A stretch of 64,000 bases of DNA from Suillus spraguei (taxonomy: Eukaryota > Basidiomycota > Agaricomycetes > Boletales > Suillaceae), in contig JABCPU010000057.1 in the NCBI GenBank assembly GCA_016800925.1, forward strand, positions 1 to 64,000, written 5' to 3'. The notes beneath the pieces were generated by a model. It had not been told where the DNA came from. It worked only from the letters and a program-made list of their open reading frames with translations, and searched no databases. Below, in pieces: positions 33,506 to 43,763 of this stretch. A program made the translations under genes and the position numbers. The stretch's first letter is position 1. Each line of letters starts with the position of its first letter.

Positions 33506-34543
33506 CTATGATATATGCATGTGTGCTTCATGGAAGTAACGCCAGTAACCAGGAAGTAAATGTGCGACAGAAAACCAAAGCTTCGGAGAATACTTGGTCA
33601 GCCGAAGTTACACAAATGAGGGTATGACTCACACTATATAGCTTACACGACAGACGATCCGCCTGAGTTGTCTTACACACCATGAATCGTAATCCAACAA
33701 GTCCCGAATAAAATACGAATGCGATGCTGCAGAATGCGTCCATCCCCCAGACCTGAGTGAGACAAATCGACCACATCGGAAGTCCTACAAACATAGACAC
33801 ACGAGCTGGAGAAGGATATGCAATTGGGAGTGTTCGTCTGCCTATGGAGCGATCTCCTTCCTGGTCTTTGAAGTCCTGGGCTTGGAGTGTGGTGGCGAAC
33901 ATGGCGATGCTAAGCAGCACAGCTAAGAGAGCATCAGGCTCTAGCCGCGACATATCTCGGCCTGGTTGCGATAGTCAGTAGGCGTTTTCTTATCCGATGT
34001 TAGCTACGTACCTGCAATGAGGGTAGCCCCAACCTGGAAGCAAGCATACCCTAAGCCAGTCACTAAGTTTTTTGAAAACCAATGACCATGGGCTTTGAAT
34101 TCATTGTACCAAAGAGTGAGTAGAGTCATCGCTAGGCTTGCACCAAGCACTTGGATGCTGTAGTACGCTGATGATGCTAAGCATATAGGGACCAGGGACC
34201 AACGTAAATAGACCGCATCTCGTAAACTGATGTATCCCGCCGGTATTGGTCGGCTAGCTTTGTTCCTGCCATCTTCCGCTGGATCAATCACTTGATTGGC
34301 AACGTTGAAATGGAGGAGGTGAAGCCAAATCCACCAGACCACATGAAGACATCGATAGGGGCTACAGAGGGGGGCTGCCACCAGTGCGAAAAGTGTCTGC
34401 GTTTGTGGTCTCAGAATAGGAAGTTACTGAAAAACACTAGTAGTCACCGTTGGAATAATCGTCGTCAGAATATCATTCTGCGTGAAGAGATGGAACGTAA
34501 ATAGGGATTTTGAGATGGCTCGTCCAAAAACAAGGGCGCTCAT
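33506..34543 (-). CDS. UbiA-family prenyltransferase (or UbiA-type terpene cyclase)
   Basis: Four exons (34543-34448, 34396-34012, 33961-33633, 33592-33506) encode about 298 residues from MSALVFGRAISKSLFTFHLF. The first Asp-rich motif is NQVIDPAEDGRNKASRPIPA and the second is QDFKDQEGDRSIGRRTLP, the two Mg-diphosphate sites of UbiA enzymes. Alternating hydrophobic helices fill the rest. The C-terminus FSVAHLLPGYWR is typical of the basidiomycete branch. UbiA proteins are membrane enzymes that prenylate aromatic acceptors; some fungal members cyclise sesquiterpenes. The neighbouring sesquiterpene synthase 0.8 kb away suggests a terpenoid or meroterpenoid pathway. The start could lie in an additional upstream exon. 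Confidence 0.85.
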
Positions 34544-35291
34544 GATTTGGGAGATTGCAGCACATATACCATATCCTTAATAAATGTCGTCGACCAGAGG
34601 AACCGGAACCAAAATTAGATGTTTGAGCTTCATCAAGGGCACTGTGCGAAAGTACAGAAGGAGTCAAAGAAGCTCGGCTGCACATCCTGAATAGGACAGG
34701 AAGAACGATCTGGTTCTGCGCCAGCCATTCGACAGGGTGGGTTTTCTCGGAGACCTACGAAATAACTGTCAACACGGAGAATTGTTCCTACAGATATACG
34801 AAGTGGTGCGAATGGGCGGTCCGAACGGTGAAGAGGAAATATGATTGAGGATAACCACGTATACTAGTACAGATCTTCTCCGAGTCTCGTAGAATGCTCG
34901 GTTTGGGACCACTTCGGAAAATTACGTCAATAATTGCATTGCTCAAGGGCATTGTTAACAGGCAGGGTGTTAGATGATGTGCGAGAAGCACGCTTATTGC
35001 CAAAGAAATTATGGTGCATGGGATGCCGCCAGCCGGAGATAACATCAGAACACGTGGATGTGAATGTAGTCCTTGTACAGTTGCTCGAATTTGAAATTAT
35101 GCCAGCGGTGGTTAACTTGACCGTGTATTCCATACACGACAGCACGCACCAACTCCACTTCGCAAGCCGGTGATACGGATAGCTCCGACGAGATATCCTA
35201 GCGACGAAATAAATGTAGTCATTAACAGCCGGCTTGTACAAGATAAACGCCCGGCAAACATACCCCTTTTTAACCGACGCTAGCGGAGGAC
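34544..35291. other. Intergenic; possible membrane-protein fragment
   Basis: On the minus strand, ISVLLAHHLTPCLLTMPLSN (near 34950-35010) and RAVVYGIHGQVNHRW (near 35100-35150) look protein-like and partly hydrophobic. They could be exons of an unmodelled gene, but no family was recognised. Confidence 0.3.
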
Positions 35292-37729
35292 TTAGGTGCC
35301 TCCACCGATAGTAACATGGAGATGGCTCAAGCGCCCTTCAATCGCTGTCAAATCAGACATCAGAGCGGTGTGTCTGTTTTCCAGTGTATCAAAAATATTG
35401 TCGTCGCTTTGCAGATTACTGCTTGCCATAAATGTAGTAGAGGGGAGGTTTAACAAACGAGCAGAATAGGATCCAGATATTGTGGGCGTGACGCTTCTTC
35501 GGCTGAGTATAGACATTGCAGAACCGGGGCGTGGACTTGGACTGGGACTTGGTGGTCCATCAGACTCGGTTTCCTCTGCTCCCTCGGATGCCACAGCAAC
35601 CATCACAGCTGGGAAGTCATCGGAGTCATAAGTTTTGTTGGTGGTAACAGGCTGAAGACCAAAGCGCAGCTCTTTCCGGACGGTGTTGGAGAAATTTCGG
35701 CCAGAAGACTGCATCAAGCGTGGCTTACGACCGCTGGCGAGGACTTTCTTCCTGGCACTCATTCCGATGCATTCCACGAGTTGCTTCATGGCTTCACGAT
35801 CTGAAACAGTGCGCCGCTGAGCTGTACGCCGAATAGTACCCGTGCGGGGAAGGGTGTGAAATGCCGATGAGCCATGGGGACGAATAGGTGTTGCGAAAGC
35901 GGAGAAATGCGTGGCAGCGCTGGGAGCTTTGAGTGGACAAGGGCTAAATTTTTCGGAGGTGGCCTGTAAAGGCTGAAGGGTAGCGGCCACTCTGTCTGTC
36001 TCGTATTTTTGAGATGAATTAGTTGGCAGAAAGAGTGCATCCTCAGAAGGCCCCCATGAAAATCCGATGAAGGCCGACTCGGCTCGTGGAGACATACGAT
36101 GAGGCGTGTCCTGCAAAATTGATATTCCAAGCGAAGAGTTCGGGGAAGAATGGAATAAAGCAGAGAATGCAAACGGCTGTGAATTTTCTTCATCCGCGGA
36201 ATCCGGAGGCTCTATGGGCGAGACCGGCACCGTTGATGCAGAATATGTGAATCGCGGCACATGAATGTCAGACGGTGCAAGGCCTACGCAAGAAATAATG
36301 GATAAAAGGAGAGCTATTGATATCCAAGACTTACGCGAATCTACACAAGACCAATCGGTGTTTCCGAAAAACTGGTGGTATGTTATTTCTAGCACGCTAC
36401 ATCTCCCGAGACGGTGATGCCTATCAGTGAGAAGTCTGCATCCACGTGGTTTGAGTGATAATAGCATGAACAACTGCAGAACAGACCTGCGAAGTAACTC
36501 CTGTAATTTTTCAGAAACAGGAATCGCCGCATTGAAGCGTAAGCTCGTCTGTCCAAATGAGGGGTTAATATATGTACAGCCGAGATCAGTGACACTGGAG
36601 TACCTGGTAGTCCAAAATTCTCAGATAAGTAGTTCGGATATCTTTAGCGAAAAAAGGGGCCACTCCATATGCCAACTCGTACAACATTGCACCAAGGCTC
36701 CACCAATCGACCTCAGAGCCATACGAACCAGCCTCTTTGGAGATTGGAGGAGAGACACTGTCGTCCGACAACTCCAGCGCAAGAAGGGCATCTTCATGTG
36801 CTTGCAGAACTTCGGGAGAAATGTAATCACAAGTACCACAAGGAACAAGGGTATATTGTTTCGGGACTGACTGACTCCCATCGGGCTCTGAAGGTGAAAG
36901 AAGCGCAGCAGACCCGAAATCGATTAGAAGAATGTGATTGCTTGCTGTAAGAACGAAGTTCTGTGGTTTAACATCACTGCATTACGTTGGCATAGGTACG
37001 GAATGCTGGAGAGTGGCTCTCACCGATGTACAAAACCCTGAGAATGACACCAGTTGATGGCGCAGACTGCCTGAGGAGCCCACCAAAGTAAGTCTGCCTC
37101 AAGAACTCTACCTTCAGGGCTCGACTCAAGTACGTCCCATAATGTGCCTCCTTCAGCATAATCCATGACAATGTTGAGATGAGTGGAGGTTTGGAATGCA
37201 CAAAATAAATGCGGAGCCCACGCAGAGCGCTCGCGTTTCGCGCGTAGAAGAATATCTCGTTCCAATTGTGGAGAGCATTGCTGCAGAGTTTCTCAGTATG
37301 GAAAAGCCGTTGATGCCAAAACAAGTGTTACTTCACGAGTCCGCTGGGCAAAATGTTTCTCGATAGATTTGCGAACATATACGCGACCATTGAGCTGGCA
37401 CGTCACCACGTCGATCTGAACAGATCAATGAGTGTATATATAACACGTGTCCTTTACGCACTTACCATTCCAAATTGGCCATGGTCTAGTGTGCCCAGGA
37501 CGACAAGATCTCCGTCTGAGAAACGGAGAGATTCTATCTCTGCAGTTCTCGCTAATTCAGCGGAGGCTGTGAGTAGAAGATCGCCAAAATGCAACCGGCT
37601 CTCACCAGTCCTCCCTATGATCCGCTGACCATGCAAAATGCGATCCAAGGCAAGGCCTTCTTCATCATCATCCGAGCTATTGAGTAACGAACTCAATAAT
37701 GTTTTCCGTTTTGTCCAGGATAGAGACAT
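35292..37729 (-). CDS. AGC-type serine/threonine protein kinase
   Basis: Read leftwards from MSLSWTKRKTLLSSLLNSSD (37729). The glycine loop is LGTLDHGQFGM. VYVRKSIEKHFAQRTRE carries the ATP-binding Lys. NIVMDYAEGGTLWDVL is the hinge, FVHRDVKPQNFVL the catalytic loop, LIDFGSAALL the DFG motif, CDYISPEVL the APE-like motif and EVDWWSLGAMLYEL helix F. Further on are LLTDRHHRLG, EITYHQFFGNTDWS, and an AGC tail with FTYSASTVPVSP and a possible hydrophobic motif FAFSALF. Introns of about 50 bp interrupt the domain; the last, long exon (to 35292) encodes a Ser/Pro/Thr-rich tail of about 300 residues. RLG..EI..H.FF..DW is typical of AGC kinases of the NDR/ROCK branch. Role unknown, probably cytosolic signalling. 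Confidence 0.8.
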
Positions 37730-38238
37730 GCATTAGGTCGAAAATGATAGAAATAACGTTGTGTCTTATAGCTAGAAAATGTGAAGGATATAATTCCAGG
37801 AAGCTACAGACCAGTCGTCGTTATCTAAGTCTGAAAGCTGTGTAGATGGTTGTGTTCCTGGACATATTTACGAGTTTCCCTCAACTCGGCGTTTTGCGTG
37901 GTCTGCCTTACACACCATAAAATTTACATTTACATTTCACACCCTGGCACAGTGACAAGCCTATTCAAGTTGTAGGGTCGATAATCACCATGAAGCTTCT
38001 AAGGTGAATATTGTACTTATTTCCATGATATTAAACCAACCCCAGAAGTCTTCTCTGTTCGAACAGTACAAGGGTCGGGCTGACCCCAAGTTGTTTTCAT
38101 GATGAAACTCAATAAGAATGATCACTGAGTTGAAGAATGGCTCACTAGTCCAGAACAATCACCGGTTCGTCTAATCGGTTTGTTTACTCAAATTTTACAT
38201 CTCTAATTATTCGCAGGGGTCAACATTCCTATTTGTGG
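37730..38238. other. Upstream region of kinase gene
   Basis: No gene is seen. It holds the kinase promoter (minus strand) and ends at the target duplication TAATA of the adjacent transposon (38239-38243). Confidence 0.4.
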
Positions 38239-38400
38239 TAATAGTGGTTCTCAAAGTTAACTTCGTATAGAAATTTCAAACGTTGAGCATTTTGGAATTT
38301 GCCGGTTAATTGAGGCTCCGATGCTGACACATTAACCCTAACCTTATACTCAGACTGTCATCATCTACTGCAGTCTGCGACACCATCTTTCAATATCACT

Positions 38401-39923
38401 ATGCCTCGGGAATCCGATCGTTCAAGGCTCCTTCGCAGCCTCAAACAAACTAGTCATGACCTTACTATCGCGCGATACATGGAGTTAGTTTATGGTAGAT
38501 GAACTACTAGTAGATGAGGAGGAGGACTCATCAGAGATCAGCGACACTGCCAGTGGTCATAGTGGGTCTGATATCAGCATACGGACAGCATCACCAGCAT
38601 GGCCTGAATCCCCTACCTCATCGGTCACATCTGCCTCGTCAATCAATTCCCTTGTATCACTCTCAACAGCATACTCAAGCGTCCTATCACACGATATCCC
38701 AGACATGTGTGAATGAGTTTTTACACAGTTCGTTGACGCAATCGGTGCATTGCATGATGAGGTGGAGAAATGTTGGGTCCTTACTGTCCATCCACGTCTG
38801 AGTCGCGCTCCTCAGCTACACTTGCTGGAGGAGTGGGCTCTGTTCTCAACTGACAAATTTCGACGCAAGCTTCACGTTGATGCAGACATATTTGCCGAAC
38901 TTACGAAGTTAATCCAAGGGCACCTCATCTTCCATAACAACTCAAACAATCCCCAACTTCCCGTCGCAGTTCAGCTTGCTGTCTTTCTCAATGGTGTCGG
39001 CCATTATGGCAATGCAGCAACTACTGAAGACATTTCTGACTGGGCCAGAGTGTCCGTAGGGACCGTCTATAACTGCTACAAACGCGTGATGATTGTGCTG
39101 TTGCAGCTTCATGACCGAGCCATTCATTTTGATCCGCTTGACCACGAGGACCAAGTTGAACGAGAGTGAGCGAAAGCCTATGTAGAAAGAAAAACATGTC
39201 GTGAGTGGCGTGGAGGTTTTCTTTGTGTAGATGGGACTCCATCCCCCTTACATGAAAAACCTGGTTGGCATGGGGAGGATTTCTTTGACAAAAATTCAGA
39301 CTACTCTTTGACAGCACAGGTAAGTATCAGTTCGGTGTGCAGCACAGTAACTTACAATTTAAAAGGTCGTTATATTCCCTCATAACCTTCGTATTGTGGA
39401 CTATGTCATCGGCGTACCTGGAAGTCTTCATGACTCGAATGTATTTGCACGAACGAGGGTTTCCCGGAACCCTGAGTTGTTTTTTGGTGCAGGAGAGTGG
39501 TTGTGGGCTGACTCGGCATATGCTGCACGAACCTGGTGTGTGCCACCATACAAACGGCCACCAGGAGGGAGCTTGACGCCAGACCAAAAGATATTCAATA
39601 CTAACCTGTCGACGGTGAGTATCAATGGCAATATATATTAGTAGTCCTCACCCAATGTCTAGGTTCGTGTTCGTTCAGAACATTTTTTCGGCTCTATCAA
39701 AGGCCGGTTTCAATCCCTGCAGGAGCTTCGCATCCCAATCCAAAGCCAGAAGGACCTCGACTACGCAAACATGTTGACCTGTTCATGCTTCGTTCTGCAC
39801 AATTTAATTGTTGAAATTGAGGAAAAATCAAACCATGAGAACTCAAATGTCCGCTTCTATGAAGAACCTCGGAGGCCAAGGCAAACTGGTGCTGACGCTG
39901 ATGCAGGAGAGGATGATCAGTGA
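38401..39923 (+). pseudogene. Harbinger-like DDE transposase (HARBI1-type)
   Basis: The start MPRESDRSRLLRSLKQTSHD runs into one frameshift near 38490. Then come an acidic Ser-rich region, a helical N-terminal part (FAELTKLIQGHLIFHNNSNN) and the catalytic part. The DDE residues lie in FLCVDGTPSPLHEK, GVPGSLHDSNVF or WLWADSAYAA, and SEHFFGSIKGRFQSLQELR. Introns are 39320-39365 and 39615-39662. In-frame TGA stops at about 38714 and 39167 replace positions where Arg CGA is plausible (ERE-stop-AKAYVE). The end is EDDQ with TGA at 39921-39923. All catalytic motifs are otherwise present, so inactivation looks recent. Confidence 0.8.
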
Positions 39924-40048
39924 GAGGGCGGTGGTGCAGTAGGTGATCAAACTTACATTGGAAGTGTGGGGCAGGATTTTCGCAACACGTTAAAGACACG
40001 GTTGCTTTCCTCGTTGGCGCAAAGGAATTAGCAAGTATATATGGCGCA

Positions 40049-40280
40049 AATCTGTAGCATTTAGGATTGTCAATTAGAAGCTCTTCCTCTTCTTTAGTAC
40101 CCAATGAGGGAAATTTGCGCAAACCTGTAGTATTTATGGTCATCAATTAGAAGCTCTTCCTCTTCTTTAGTACCCAACGAGGGAAATTTGTGCAAACCTG
40201 TAGTATTTATGGTTGTCAATTAGAAGCTCTTCATCTTCTTTAGTACCCAATGAGGGAAATTTGCGCAAACCTGTAGCAAT
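40049..40280. repeat. Tandem repeat, 73-bp unit, about three copies
   Basis: CAATTAGAAGCTCTTC recurs at 40071, 40144 and 40217, an exact 73-bp period. Each unit contains TTTAGTACCCAA and GAGGGAAATTTG. The units are nearly identical. The array lies between the two converging genes of the Harbinger-like element. Confidence 0.9.
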
Positions 40281-40359
40281 CATGCTTGAGATTTTCTCGA
40301 GAAAGTACCACTCATATTTCTAAATGAACAGTTGCATGATGACACGGTACAAACCTACT

Positions 40360-41976
40360 TCAGCTTTGATCAAAACCACGCTCCATAGCAATACGACGAA
40401 TCCGAGCCTCCTCCTCTTCTCGACGTGCATGAGACAGCTCGAGTTCAATTCTTGCAATCTCCATTTGCCGAGTCATCCTCTCCTGTTGGTGGTGATGATC
40501 TTGTTCAGCAAGACGCATTGCATGCTCCCGCTCATCACGAGCACTGCGGGCCTTGAGATCACGAGCCCATATTTTGCTCTCGAGCTTCATGCGTTTATAG
40601 CATTCATGCTCGGCATGAACCTCACGTTTGCTATCAAGGTGCAGCATCAGAGATTCTGCCATTTGGGACATCCTTTCTGTGGTCTGGTCAAGAGTACTGC
40701 TGCCAAGGCATTTGCGTGATGATGAGGGGGGACACTGAGATGCACTTGAAGGAGATGGACGAGACTGTTTTGTAGCAAGAGAAGGTGAACTTTCACGACT
40801 TCCCTTGAGTGAACTGACACAAAGAGACTGTAGTGCTCGGCTGGCACCAATATCTGAGTCCTCTGAGTCAATGGGCGTAGACTGATGACTGGGTGAAGAC
40901 TCCTTGTAATCGGAAAAAAAAGACAGTGAATTGTTGACTGGGTTTTTTTTGGCTACCGGCGAGTGTTCAGGAGAGTTTAATGATATCATGCCTGGGCCAA
41001 GTGCGTCAGAGGTTGAGATGGGAGGGAGCTGGGGTCGTTGGTACCACTGTGGCAATGGAACCAGTGAGAATGAATCTGGCGTGTTGCTAGGACTATGGTC
41101 CGAAGGTAATAGTGGCGATGGCTGGAGTGATGCTATGCAGGGGGGCTGGTCAACAATCATATCATCTGTCACACCATTGTCCATAGTGTGACTATTAATC
41201 TCAACTATTTCTCCATCCTCAGGATCATCGTCTGCATGAGCGTCATCGTCACCTGTAGCCGGTGGTTTTGAAATATTAAAATGTTCCAATGCAGCAGAGG
41301 CAAAGTCTTGCCCTGCATCTGCAGTAGAGAAGGCATGATTGAAGGCTGGATTGGTCCGCCACCAGCCATGAAGCTCAGGCCACCAGGGAAATTTCTCAAG
41401 CCTTGTATCTGATGGAGACATGATTAAGACATGCGCAAATCAACGCAGCAGAGACTTACCGATCAACGACTTCATCTTTGGATCCTCTTGAAGCTCTGCA
41501 TATGTCTTTCCTGCTCCTGACTGCTTGAGGTCCTTATTAAACTCATTGTATTTTTTCTGGAGTCTGAAACATCTTATCAGTGATTCTAGTAGACAGATGA
41601 TGCAAGAACTGAATACTTATGTGCCAAAACGAGTTGAGACAGGTTTGATAAATGCCTTAGGGTCCTCCTTGAAGAGTCGTTGAACCTCTGGATCTTCATC
41701 ATTCAAAAATACAGCTTGTGCAACCTGCAAATAGATGACATCTCTTGAACTACTGCTCTGCTTCTTCTTCCGACCTTGCTCCTTGGCATCCTTTGCTGAA
41801 TCAGAGAAAAGCTTGATGCGGGCATCTTCATTTTCCTTGCACCAGGCAAGTAAGCGTTCAGTACGAGCACCACGGACCCCCTCCCAATGAATAGTACATT
41901 TCTTCCCAGTGTCCACACTAGTGGATGTATTGCCTCGGACTCCACCACCTCGACCTCTTTGACTTGTGCGTGACAT
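40360..41976 (-). pseudogene. Harbinger-like accessory DNA-binding protein
   Basis: Exon 1 (from 41976) starts MSRTSQRGRGGGVRGNTSTS and contains VRGARTERLLAWCKENEDAR and DPEVQRLFKEDPKAFIKPVS. Exon 2 (41563-41460) starts with QKKYNEFNKDLKQSGAGKTY. Exon 3 (41408-40360) has WWPELHGWWRTNPAFNHAF, a long Ser/Pro/acidic stretch and a charged coiled coil near the end (IARIELELSHARREEEEARI). The first donor reads AC-ATAAGT where GTAAGT is expected, a G-to-A change that would stop splicing. PIF/Harbinger elements encode a second protein, often Myb/SANT-like, that helps the transposase bind DNA and enter the nucleus; this gene fits by position. The domain itself was not identified. Confidence 0.6.
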
Positions 41977-42160
41977 GATACAGGGTGTTCTTAACACAGC
42001 GATTAAGGATCAGATTGGAGCTTGACCACCATCGACGCCAATGACAACGACGAGCAGGCAGGGCATACCGGAGTTCGAAAGCTGCCGTACTGGCAGCATC
42101 TGAATTTGCAAATTTTGGCTGAGAATTTCTTTCTAGGTTTGACTTTGAGAACCGTTAATA

Positions 42161-43763
42161 TCATGCGGTATCTCATGCTCCCTCACGCACTTCCGACACT
42201 CCTAGTGGAAGACATGTCGAACCCGAAAGGTAGGGAAAAGGATGAGCGGTGCGAAAAGGGCAGGGGACGAGCGGAGGGATGGACTGTGGTCATGGTCGGG
42301 AAACAGGATGAAGGGGTTTATGATGGTATGTTTAACTACCAGGAGGACTAGGACATGAAGAGCGTGCACCACTAAGCGGATATAATTTCCTCTATGTGAA
42401 TCTAAACACCCACCATCTTGTCCTTCTGAAAAGTAGGTGCTACTTTCAGTAAGATGGTCTGACGGCAGTGTATTGAGGCGAGTGTCGATAACACCATCTC
42501 ACAATATGAGCTAAACATTTGGGAGCGCAAATGACATCGTCAAAGAATGTGATTTCCCAGAGGACCTTGTACAGAGTGGGATTAAAGGTACCGCCACCAA
42601 CTCTATTTATATGTTTCAGCACTTTCAAGTGCATTACTATTGCACATCTAGTAGGGATGCTCAATTTAGAGTTTGGGTGAGCCTGGCAAACAAGGTAGCT
42701 CAAAAGAATGTGCGACCACATTTCTTGTCCAATCTGCTCATCTTTTCGTTCCACATTCCAGGACATCAAAAAGGCTCACCATTTCAAGACCTCCATCACT
42801 CCAGTCTTCAAGAATTGTTGTCTGTGACGTGGTGGTAACTCGCTGCAGCCGACTTGATTTGTATTGCGGTCAAGGTGTGCATCTTTTGGAATCCAACGAT
42901 CTATTTCACTCGCGAGAACATTAGTCATTGCCTATCCAGGTGATATGTGATATGCTCCATCCCCTTGCTGCTGCACATTCAACATTCACAGGCTACAGTC
43001 ACAGAACCAGTAACAACCCGTCAACTGTTTTTGAAGAATGCTACATCCACAATGCCAGGCAGCCTCCCAAAGTAAGATTTACATCTCTTCCTATATCAGG
43101 CACCCCTGGCAGACAGAGCGATAAATGGTCAGCAGAGTTTGACACTGACAATGACCATACATTTTGGACATCATTGTAGATATTGTGTGGTGAGTAGCGC
43201 CAGATTCCTGCTCATAACCCAACTGTTCCAACACATGTGGCTCTTGACCATGTTGGCAGTTATCAGAACCGTACTTTTCCGATGATCGTGGCCGTATGTA
43301 GTATTAACTGGGAGTTGATCTTCATGAGCATTGATTAACCCTTGCTCGAGAAGAAGCTTGACATCCAAATGTTAATTGGTAGAGTGATGCAGCCCGCCTA
43401 CCTGCTGGAGGTTCAAAATTTTACATCCCATTAGTACGCAACATGCGCCAATCACCTGAACAGTGTCAGACCACAGCCAGTTCTTGTGTCCTTCCTTTCC
43501 CATACACCCTCATATCTTCTGTGCTGGCACCAATAGCAAGGTGTGCATTTGCTGCTGCATCAGTTGGGTAGCTGCTGACAAGTCCGAGTTGTCCTGGACC
43601 AGATAAGTATAGCCATGTGTGTAGTACATTTTATTAGTGAGTCTTACTATATACTAGTATAGAACAGAACAACAAAGTATCATGCAGAAATGCCATCAAA
43701 TAACTAATCAACAGAAGAGTGAAACATGAAGGCAACTAGAAATATGGAGAATCAAGTCCCTAA
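42161..43763. other. Unassigned region downstream of the CHAT gene
   Basis: Open frames of 70-107 codons occur on both strands (for example 42446-42769 minus, 42611-42838 plus), but none shows a known motif or joins into a gene. It may hold an old, decayed element. Confidence 0.35.

Larger units (their letters stand above)
38244..42155 (+). mobile_element. PIF/Harbinger-like DNA transposon, full length but decayed
   Basis: The left end GTGGTTCTCAAAGTTAAC and the right end (reverse complement ACGGTTCTCAAAGTCAAA) are inverted repeats, flanked by TAATA at 38239-38243 and 42156-42160. Inside are a DDE transposase (plus strand) and a second gene (minus strand) that converge on a 73-bp tandem repeat. 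The two-gene layout is known for PIF/Harbinger elements. The usual 3-bp duplication (TWA) could be part of TAATA. Length is 3912 bp. Confidence 0.8.

Noticed and set aside
40647..41191. Other-strand open frames across the Harbinger accessory gene
   Set aside because: They are shadows of the Ser/Pro-rich minus-strand exon, which is linked by introns to a plausible N-terminus.
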